5,192 nt of DNA from JBAYJY01 sp041664945 (GTDB taxonomy: Bacteria > UBP15 > UBA6099), in NCBI GenBank assembly GCA_041664945.1, contig JBAYJY010000253.1, positions 1 to 5,192 of the forward strand. The letters run 5' to 3'. The notes beneath the pieces were generated by a model. That model did no database searches. It saw nothing but the letters and a program-made list of their open reading frames with translations, and was not told the origin of the DNA. The first letter of the stretch is position 1, and every line of letters begins with the position of its first letter. The position numbers were made by a program, and so were the translations under genes. Of this stretch, positions 1 to 5,192 are shown piece by piece.

Positions 1-2475
1 GACCGTTTTTTCGCGGATCACAAGCAGTTTTATCTTTCCGCTGAGAAGGGAAAGATGATCAAGGATATGACCGGCCTGGTCACAAACCGGGTCGAGGAAT
101 TATATGATCGCAAATTCGATGATACGGCGCGCGCGTTCAAGGAACTGCTTGTCGACACGGCGCGAGGACTGACGCCTGCTGAAAAGTTCGAAGAGGCCAT
201 TTCTGGACTCAGCGCCGGACAGGATCGCTGGGCGGAAGAAATTTACGAAAGATTGGACAACGATATAAGTTCGTTGAAATCGGCTGTCGAGGCGATGGAT
301 GCCCGGCGGCGCGAAGATGTTGAACGGCTCGAAAAAGAGTTTGAAGCGCGTTTGAGTTCCGGTCTGGAGTCATTGTACAGGCAACTAACGGCTGAAATGA
401 CCGGACGCATGGACGGCCAGAAGGAAGAAATCACAGAGGCGCAACGCGCTCTTGAGGAAAAAATCGAGTCGCGCGTTATGGCGCTCGGCTCCGGCGTTCA
501 GGAACTCGAACACAAGTTGGAGAAATCAATAGATTCGCTCCGCGAGTTGCTTGTCGAGCGAATGGCGGCGGAGTCCGAGGCCCGTTCAAATGAACTTCGC
601 GCTGAATACACAGCGATAATGGAAGCTTTGCAGGAAAGCGTGACGAGTGGAATCGCGGTGATAAAAGAAGAAATGGAAGCTGAAGCGTCATGGCTGCGTG
701 AAGAAATCGATACGCGTCTGAACGCTGCAAATGAACAGGCTGCAGGATTGCAGGCTGCGATAGAAACACGCCTGAACGACGTTGATGAAAAGGCAGCCGG
801 CCTGCAGGAATCAGTTGATTCAAAACTTAACGACGCCGAAAAGAAGACTTTAGCTGCAATACAATCTTTGCGAGAGGATGTCGGTGAAGTATGCGTCAAC
901 GCTGTGCGGCATGAAGAATTCGCCGCTGAACAGGGCCGCAACGCTGAAAAAATAGAATACATCGAGAAACTGATTAATAAAAAGACCGATGAAGTTGCCG
1001 CGCGGATACCTGCGCTCGATCCTGCGGCAGTGCGAGCCGAACTTCTTGATCTCATGCAGTCATTAGCGCGGCATGACGACCTTGAAGCTATCCGCGAATC
1101 GGCGGTTCGCGAAGCTAAAACCGACTCCACGAAAGAAATCGACCTTCTCGCTTCAGTGATCGCTGAAGGCAGGGATGAGTGGGAATCGGCGATTAAATCC
1201 TTCGAGGACCGCTTGGGAGCGCTCACGGCTTCAGTCGAGACGGAAATCAAATCGCAATTCGAGCTTGTGCCGTTGAAAAGCGAATTGGAGACGTTAAAGG
1301 AAGAGACGCTCGCCGAATTGTCTGAAAAGTTAAATGAAACGACGCGCGGTTTGGAAGACAAACTGAACGAGCTAAGCGAAACAATTCCGGCCAAAGATAT
1401 TGAAGTGCATGTGCACAGGCTGTTGGATTCATTCCGTGAGGAAACGGAAAACGTGAGCCGGCTCGAAAGCGCAGTGGAGAAGACCGCCGAGCAATTCAGT
1501 GAATTCGAGCGCAAGCTCGGCGCGGATTTTACAATTGAAGGCCTGATATCGTTCAAGCAGACAGTTTTCAAGGAAGTGCTGGACCGCGCCGCTGAGATGC
1601 TGATAGACGCAGAGAGGCGGCTGATGGGATTCGGCGAGGAGATTGAAACGGGATTCGGGAAGACACGCGAGGAAACCAGGCGTCTGGACGAAAGCCTCAA
1701 GGGAATCGCCGATAGAGTGGAAATGAAAATATCTGAGATTTCCGGCAGTCTCGTCTCGCCGGAAGCGCTTGATGAGATCCGAAGCGAAATCGGAACTCGT
1801 CTCGAATCGGCGGCGGACGGCTTCAAATCAGGAATTGGAGAGCTTGCCTCCGAACTGGGCCGGCGAATAGATGAAGTTGAGAATAAAGTATCGGTGACGC
1901 CGACGCCGGCGCCGGTGATAGTTACTGACGAAATGAAGCAGTTGTTGGCGCAGGAAATAGAGCGGCTCAAAGATGTCGTTGAACAGCAAATCGCGGAAAT
2001 CGCTGGAAGGAAACCGGAAGGCTCGGCGACACAAATGCCTGATATTGAGGCGATGATAGACATCAGGCTCGGTGAGATGCGCGAGGAAATACTCCTTGAA
2101 TTCGAGGAAGGCGGGGGCGCGCGCGAACAGAAAAGCGTGCCGGCTGTCGACATGGACGCGATTTCAGCGCGAGTGATGGATGACGTAATAGCCAAGGTTC
2201 GCGAGAGCGGCCTGATCAAGCTCATGTTCGACCCGGAGAGGCTCGCTGCGACAGCGGCCGGCATGCCGGAAAATGCGACCGAGGAACAGATCGCCGCTTT
2301 TATCGGCAGCGATGTCGAAAAGAATATAATCGGCAAACGTTCAGAGCGTGACATTTACACGGATGACAACTTCTGCATCGTGAAAAAAGGCGAAGTGATC
2401 GACAACGAGGTCATTCGCCGCGCCCGCGATTACGGGAAATTCATCGAGCTGACTTTGGATTTTCAGGATAAATGA
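1..2475 (+). CDS. Long coiled-coil protein with small C-terminal globular domain, probably 5'-partial
   Basis: I do not recognise a named family. Residues below count from the ATG at 55, which gives 806 aa. The frame is open upstream to base 1 (18 more codons, DRFFADHKQF...), so the gene probably starts outside the window. ATG 55 has an AAGGGA stretch at 46-51 and remains a possible start. Residues 1 to about 612 and 624-718 are almost continuous Glu/Lys/Arg/Ala/Leu-rich helix with coiled-coil character and very few aromatic or Cys residues. Three tandem 18-residue repeats occupy 218-271. A Pro-rich hinge (VTPTPAPVIV) lies at 614-623. The last ~88 residues (719-806) look globular, with a GKRSERDIY..D segment followed by KKGEVIDNEVIRRARDYGKF. 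No signal peptide or membrane helix is seen in the visible part, so a cytoplasmic, scaffold-like protein is inferred. Similarity to SMC, apolipoprotein-like or other filament proteins would be compositional only. Confidence is high that it is coding and low on function. Confidence 0.88.
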   Translation, partial: DRFFADHKQFYLSAEKGKMIKDMTGLVTNRVEELYDRKFDDTARAFKELLVDTARGLTPAEKFEEAISGLSAGQDRWAEEIYERLDNDISSLKSAVEAMDARRREDVERLEKEFEARLSSGLESLYRQLTAEMTGRMDGQKEEITEAQRALEEKIESRVMALGSGVQELEHKLEKSIDSLRELLVERMAAESEARSNELRAEYTAIMEALQESVTSGIAVIKEEMEAEASWLREEIDTRLNAANEQAAGLQAAIETRLNDVDEKAAGLQESVDSKLNDAEKKTLAAIQSLREDVGEVCVNAVRHEEFAAEQGRNAEKIEYIEKLINKKTDEVAARIPALDPAAVRAELLDLMQSLARHDDLEAIRESAVREAKTDSTKEIDLLASVIAEGRDEWESAIKSFEDRLGALTASVETEIKSQFELVPLKSELETLKEETLAELSEKLNETTRGLEDKLNELSETIPAKDIEVHVHRLLDSFREETENVSRLESAVEKTAEQFSEFERKLGADFTIEGLISFKQTVFKEVLDRAAEMLIDAERRLMGFGEEIETGFGKTREETRRLDESLKGIADRVEMKISEISGSLVSPEALDEIRSEIGTRLESAADGFKSGIGELASELGRRIDEVENKVSVTPTPAPVIVTDEMKQLLAQEIERLKDVVEQQIAEIAGRKPEGSATQMPDIEAMIDIRLGEMREEILLEFEEGGGAREQKSVPAVDMDAISARVMDDVIAKVRESGLIKLMFDPERLAATAAGMPENATEEQIAAFIGSDVEKNIIGKRSERDIYTDDNFCIVKKGEVIDNEVIRRARDYGKFIELTLDFQDK
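706..867 (+). repeat. Three tandem 54-bp (18-residue) repeats inside the coiled-coil gene
   Basis: The units are 706-759, 760-813 and 814-867, with no gaps. They encode IDTRLNAANEQAAGLQAA, IETRLNDVDEKAAGLQES and VDSKLNDAEKKTLAAIQS. The pattern is [IV]-[DE]-[TS]-[RK]-L-N, then an acidic stretch, then AAGLQ. The first two units are most alike and the third has drifted after the KLND segment. The DNA has diverged more than the protein, so the duplication is old or the protein pattern is under selection. Eighteen residues equal one heptad plus one hendecad, which suits a continuous coiled coil. Confidence 0.8.
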
Positions 2476-2502
2476 TCCTGAGTCCGGAATAATGTTTCAC
2501 AC

Positions 2503-2526
2503 TTTGAAATTTTGGTAAAATTCAAA
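2503..2526. repeat. AT-rich inverted repeat in the spacer before the reductase gene
   Basis: The left arm (2503-2513, TTTGAAATTTT) pairs with the right arm (2517-2526, AAAATTCAAA) across a GGT loop. This gives ten base pairs with one bulged A. No T tract follows directly, so it is a poor intrinsic terminator. It lies across the -35 box and spacer of the promoter candidate at 2504-2533, which would suit a repressor operator. A weak hairpin without function is the alternative. Confidence 0.45.
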
Positions 2527-2533
2527 ATATTAT
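2504..2533 (+). promoter_or_regulatory. Candidate sigma70-type promoter for the reductase gene
   Basis: TTGAAA (2504-2509, five of six consensus bases) is followed after 18 bp by TATTAT (2528-2533, five of six). A start near 2540 would leave a leader of about 53 nt before the ATG at 2593. The spacer is AT-rich in a GC-richer window, so chance matches are more likely here than elsewhere, but both boxes and their spacing are good. Confidence 0.5.
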
Positions 2534-2592
2534 TGTAAATGCGCAGTGCGGATTGTTATTAAACTTGTTTTTCAGGCAGGCGGCGGCAACAA

Positions 2593-3792
2593 ATGACATA
2601 TAGCGAAACGGCTGAACATGGAGTTGTATGCGTCACCGGGGCTTCAGGCTTCACCGGTTCGACTGCGGTCGATTATCTATTGCTGAATGGATATTCCGTT
2701 CTTGCGACCGACCATCCGGACTGCGGATTCGAAGCTGTGCGCGAGCATCAGAAGTTTATGGATGCGAATCCTGATTTCTACCGCGGAGTTACGCTGAAAA
2801 TAGTTCCGGCCGACCTTACGAAACCCGCCGAGCTTGCGTCGATGTTTCAAAGCGGCCGCGTGAGGTATCTTCTGCATCCCGCCGCGGTTTTCAGTATGAG
2901 CGCGCCGAAGAAGCTGCTGCAGGCCGTAAACGTCGACGGAACGAGGAATCTTCTCGACGCGGCGGCGGCCCACGCGCCTGAACTGCTCGGAAGCGCGGTT
3001 TGGAGCACGGCGCTCGTTTATGATGTTCCGAAACGCCCAGGCCCGATCACCGAGGACGACCCGGTGAATCCGAACAACCTCTATGTGGAATCTAAACTTG
3101 ACGAGGAAAACGTCGCGCTTGAATATGAAAAGGGCGGCATGCCGCTTGTCATTCTGCGGACGGCGTCGGTTTACGGGCCGCGCAGCTCTTATGGAATATT
3201 CAAAACGCTGAAAACATTGTCGTGGAGTTTCCTGTTGCCGGCTTTGCCTGTGCCGGGGCTTGGGAGGCGAGCGGTGCACTTCGCTCATATAGATGACGTG
3301 GTCGCCTCAGCGCTGCACCTTGTATATGTGATGGCGCATCAGAACATATCCGGCCGCGCGTTCAACGTTGCGGATAACACGCCGATGTCGATGATGGACG
3401 CTATGAAAATCGCCGCGGAAGCGCTGCGCGTAAAACCGCCAGTGTTCAAAATGCCGGAAAAGGCGCTGAAGACAATCGCGGAATTCGTGCCTTACGGCAA
3501 AACCGTGCCGTTCTTCATGCTCGAACGCGAGGATGTTCCATATTTCTTCCGGGATATGATGTTTGACACAACACAGCTCATGAAAACCGGCTATTGCATG
3601 AAATACCCTGAAACCAGTCTCGGTCTCGATGCGACACTCGATTGGTACGCGCGGAACGATAAAATGGAAAAAATCTGGTACATGATGCATCCGGGATGGC
3701 GTAAGTACTGGAACAATCTCAGGCCTGAAAACCGGCCGTTTGCCGATTATAAGCTCCTAATCGACCGCTCAAGCAATTATTCCTGTATATAA
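2593..3792 (+). CDS. Extended SDR: NAD(P)-dependent epimerase/dehydratase or 3-beta-HSD family oxidoreductase
   Basis: This complete 399-aa protein is an extended short-chain dehydrogenase/reductase. The Rossmann glycine motif TGASGFTG is at residues 15-22. An acidic residue at the end of the second strand (ATD, Asp40) favours NAD over NADP. NVDGTRNLLDAA (113-124) is typical of the family. The catalytic set is visible: Ser138/Thr139 in WSTA, and Tyr164-Lys168 in YVESK. RTASVYGP (189-196) and AHIDDVVASALHLV (231-244) are also standard. It should reduce, oxidise or epimerise a small carbonyl or hydroxyl substrate in the cytoplasm; the substrate cannot be read from the sequence. The core ends at about 357 (LDATLDWYARND), and a Trp/Tyr-rich tail of about 40 residues follows. 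ATG 2593 is the first in-frame ATG after the stop at 2560. Its ribosome site is weak (AGG at 2578-2580, 12 nt away). It has its own promoter candidate and is not obviously in an operon. Confidence 0.92.
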   Translation: MTYSETAEHGVVCVTGASGFTGSTAVDYLLLNGYSVLATDHPDCGFEAVREHQKFMDANPDFYRGVTLKIVPADLTKPAELASMFQSGRVRYLLHPAAVFSMSAPKKLLQAVNVDGTRNLLDAAAAHAPELLGSAVWSTALVYDVPKRPGPITEDDPVNPNNLYVESKLDEENVALEYEKGGMPLVILRTASVYGPRSSYGIFKTLKTLSWSFLLPALPVPGLGRRAVHFAHIDDVVASALHLVYVMAHQNISGRAFNVADNTPMSMMDAMKIAAEALRVKPPVFKMPEKALKTIAEFVPYGKTVPFFMLEREDVPYFFRDMMFDTTQLMKTGYCMKYPETSLGLDATLDWYARNDKMEKIWYMMHPGWRKYWNNLRPENRPFADYKLLIDRSSNYSCI

Positions 3793-3815
3793 AACGATCA
3801 ATATCGCATTGTTTT

Positions 3816-3845
3816 CTCGTTCCCACGCTTCGCGTGCGAATGGCA
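3816..3845. repeat. REP-like palindrome, degenerate copy
   Basis: The arms 3819-3828 (GTTCCCACGC) and 3832-3841 (GCGTGCGAAT) pair across a TTC loop. The stem has ten positions, with one C-C mismatch and one terminal G-T pair. The sequence closely resembles the interspersed palindrome CTCGTTCCCACGCTC then CGCGTGGGAA that I recall from many bacterial genomes; this copy differs mainly by a C where the right arm usually has a G. No T tract follows. It probably belongs to a REP or RAYT-type dispersed repeat rather than being a terminator. This rests on memory of the motif, with only one copy in the window. Confidence 0.5.
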
Positions 3846-3915
3846 GAAAGGGACTCTTTACGCGCCTTTTAAACATTCTTGAAAACCGGCGTCGATTTTA
3901 GCTTTTTTAGCCGCG

Positions 3916-3940
3916 CGGCGGAATTCAAGCCGATTTTTTT
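3916..3940 (+). terminator. Weak candidate intrinsic terminator after the reductase gene
   Basis: CGGC (3916-3919) can pair with GCCG (3929-3932) across a nine-base loop, and the stem is followed by A and seven Ts (3934-3940). The stem is only four pairs. A competing perfect 10-base palindrome (GCCGCGCGGC, 3910-3919) overlaps its left arm. The position, about 125 bp past the reductase stop and directly before the next promoter, fits termination. Confidence 0.3.
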
Positions 3941-3941
3941 G

Positions 3942-3971
3942 TTGACAGCAGGCGAGCGGTTGGGATAGGAT
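3942..3971 (+). promoter_or_regulatory. Candidate sigma70-type promoter for acetoacetyl-CoA synthetase
   Basis: A perfect TTGACA (3942-3947) is followed after 18 bp by TAGGAT (3966-3971, four of six consensus bases including the key first, second and last). A start near 3978 gives a leader of about 52 nt. This would place the upstream in-frame ATGs at 3970 and 3976 before the transcript and so supports translation from 4030. Confidence 0.6.
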
Positions 3972-4019
3972 GTTCATGCCAAACTTAATTTGCACCTATG
4001 CCAACTACTATATTGAACT

Positions 4020-4024
4020 GGAGG
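4020..4024 (+). promoter_or_regulatory. Ribosome binding site that decides the acetoacetyl-CoA synthetase start
   Basis: GGAGG lies five bases before ATG 4030. The upstream in-frame ATGs at 3970 and 3976 are disfavoured: they fall at or before the likely transcription start, and they would add residues (MPNLICTYAN...) unlike the family's N-terminus. Confidence 0.75.
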
Positions 4025-4029
4025 CAACA

Positions 4030-5192
4030 ATGCCGGGTAAACTATTGTGGACGCCGTCGCGTGAGCGCATCGAAAAAACGAACATGTTTAAATTCATGCA
4101 GTTCGTGAACTCGAAGCGCAAAAAGGTTTTCAGAGAATACCCCGAGATGTACCAGTGGTCGATCGACAAGATGCAGGAGTTCTGGGTCGACATGTGGGAG
4201 TACGCTGATATTATCGCTTCAAAACGATACGATGCAGTGATAGACGACGAGAAAAAGATGCCCGGCGCGAACTGGTTTCCCGGAGCCGAACTGAATTTCG
4301 CAGAAAATCTGTTGCGCTACAGAGACGATAAGGTCGCGCTCATTTTCAAGGGCGAGGCGATGGACAAGGCGATTCACATCACTTACGCCGAACTCTACGA
4401 CAGAGTGGCGCGCCTCGCGAAAGCGATGCGGGATTACGGCGTCGTCACCGGCGACCGCGTTGTCGGCTTCATGCCGAACATGCCCGAGACGATTGTCGCC
4501 ATGCTGGCCGCGTCGAGCATCGGAGCCATCTGGTCGTCCTGCTCGCCCGATTTCGGAATCAAGGGCGTTCTCGACCGCTTCGGCCAGATCGAGCCGAAAA
4601 TCCTTTTCACAGCGAACGGCTATTCTTACAACGGAAAGAAATTCAGCTCGCTCGACAAGGTGTCGGGCATTCTCAAGGAACTGCCGACACCGCCGCGCGT
4701 TGTCGTCGTTCCGTACACCGAGGAAAACGCGGACATCAGCAACGTTCCGAACGCGATACACTACAAGGATTTCACTTCGCAGGAATCAGGCCTCGAAATC
4801 AAGTTCGAACAGCTTCCGTTTATGCATCCGCTGTACATCATGTATTCATCAGGCACGACCGGACTGCCGAAATGCATGGTGCAGAGCGCGGGCGGCATTC
4901 TCATCAACCAGATCAAGGAATTGAAACTGCACACGGACGTGTCGCGCGATGACAAACTGTTCTATTTCACGACCTGCGGATGGATGATGTGGAACTGGCT
5001 GACCTGCGGACTCTCGCAGGGTTGCGCGCTGATTTTGTTCGACGGCTCGCCGTTCTACCCGAATCCCGGCGTGCTGTTCCAGCTTGCGCAGGACGAAAAG
5101 ATGACGATTTTCGGAACGAGCGCCCGCTATATCGCTTCAGTCGAGCAGGAAGGCGTCAAGCCGAAAGACGATTACGACCTGAGCAGCCTCAA
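4030..5192 (+). CDS. aacS: Acetoacetyl-CoA synthetase (acetoacetate-CoA ligase), 3'-partial
   Basis: The enzyme joins acetoacetate to CoA using ATP (EC 6.2.1.16) through an acetoacetyl-AMP intermediate in the cytoplasm. It is a member of the adenylate-forming (ANL) superfamily. The 387 codons present are about 60% of the usual ~650 aa; the frame runs off the right edge without a stop. The N-terminus LLWTPSRERI and a WSIDKMQEFWVDMWEYADI segment (43-61) match the acetyl-CoA-synthetase-type N-terminal region. IGAIWSSCSPDFGIKGVLDRFGQIEPKILF (164-193) is highly typical of acetoacetyl- rather than acetyl-CoA synthetase. The ATP-binding loop YSSGTTGLPK is at 272-281, TTCGWMMWNWL at 314-324 and FGTSARYI at 361-368. 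The later YGxTE-type motif and catalytic C-terminal lysine lie beyond the window. It has its own promoter and a strong ribosome site. Codons favour C or G endings (gac, ttc, atc, aag) more than in the coiled-coil gene. Likely roles are ketone-body use, polyhydroxyalkanoate turnover or supply of acetoacetyl-CoA. Confidence 0.96.
   Translation, partial: MPGKLLWTPSRERIEKTNMFKFMQFVNSKRKKVFREYPEMYQWSIDKMQEFWVDMWEYADIIASKRYDAVIDDEKKMPGANWFPGAELNFAENLLRYRDDKVALIFKGEAMDKAIHITYAELYDRVARLAKAMRDYGVVTGDRVVGFMPNMPETIVAMLAASSIGAIWSSCSPDFGIKGVLDRFGQIEPKILFTANGYSYNGKKFSSLDKVSGILKELPTPPRVVVVPYTEENADISNVPNAIHYKDFTSQESGLEIKFEQLPFMHPLYIMYSSGTTGLPKCMVQSAGGILINQIKELKLHTDVSRDDKLFYFTTCGWMMWNWLTCGLSQGCALILFDGSPFYPNPGVLFQLAQDEKMTIFGTSARYIASVEQEGVKPKDDYDLSSL

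Noticed and set aside
1897..1914. ACGCCGACGCCGGCGCCG short GC-rich repeat as a separate DNA element
   Set aside because: It is explained by the Thr-Pro/Ala-Pro codons of the hinge in the coiled-coil protein.
498..2354. A very long open frame on the - strand (618 codons) opposite the coiled-coil gene
   Set aside because: Its product is a Ser/Arg/Ile-rich string with no domain pattern, as expected from the complement of Glu/Lys-rich helix codons (GAA/GAG read as TTC/CTC and shifted frames). The + strand protein has clear coiled-coil logic and repeats.
2677..3690. Two - strand open frames opposite the reductase gene
   Set aside because: They are Arg/His-rich shadow frames with no recognisable motif, fully covered by a strongly supported SDR gene.
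3795..3806. CGAT-CAAT-ATCG small inverted repeat just after the reductase stop, as a terminator
   Set aside because: The stem is only four pairs and lacks a proper T tract next to it; such short palindromes are expected by chance.
3846..3870. AAAGG...CCTTTT as a hairpin terminator
   Set aside because: Five pairs around a loop of more than ten bases and only four Ts make it too weak to support.
3970..3978. Upstream in-frame ATGs at 3970 and 3976 as alternative starts of acetoacetyl-CoA synthetase
   Set aside because: They fall at or before the predicted transcription start, lack a good ribosome site at proper spacing and add atypical residues; ATG 4030 has GGAGG five bases upstream.
4219..4955. 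Open frames on both strands within 4219-4955
   Set aside because: They lie inside the acetoacetyl-CoA synthetase frame, which carries all expected family motifs; their products are low-complexity or Arg/Ser-rich.

Overview
The window is bacterial, with roughly balanced to slightly GC-rich coding DNA. It holds three protein genes, all on the + strand, two of them cut by the window edges. No RNA gene, CRISPR array, transposase, integrase or phage gene is visible. Nothing fixes the taxonomy. A very long coiled-coil protein beside primary-metabolism genes would suit many uncultured or candidate-phylum bacteria, but the sequence does not support naming one.

Layout: (1) Positions 1-2475 hold a very long, Glu/Lys/Arg-rich coiled-coil protein. 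Its reading frame is open to the left edge, so its true start may lie outside the window. It contains three tandem 18-residue repeats, a Pro-rich hinge and a small non-coiled C-terminal domain. (2) Positions 2476-2592 form a short AT-rich spacer with a good sigma70-type promoter candidate, whose -35/-10 region is largely covered by an inverted repeat. (3) Positions 2593-3792 encode a complete extended short-chain dehydrogenase/reductase (NAD-dependent epimerase/dehydratase or 3-beta-HSD type) with an unassigned tail of about 40 residues. (4) Positions 3793-4029 are a 237-bp intergenic region. It holds a degenerate REP-like palindrome, a weak terminator candidate ending in a T7 tract and, one base later, a strong promoter candidate (TTGACA-N18-TAGGAT). 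(5) From 4030 to the right edge lie the first 387 codons of acetoacetyl-CoA synthetase, identified with high confidence.

The promoter candidates ahead of the second and third genes suggest that the three genes are separate transcription units rather than one operon. Acetoacetyl-CoA synthetase would activate acetoacetate for ketone-body, polyhydroxyalkanoate or fatty-acid metabolism. The neighbouring reductase could act on a related oxo- or hydroxy-acyl substrate, but adjacency is the only evidence. The coiled-coil protein has no visible functional link to either. I see no convincing new multi-gene system here. The items most worth a second look are the coiled-coil protein's internal repeats and C-terminal domain, and the REP-like palindrome.
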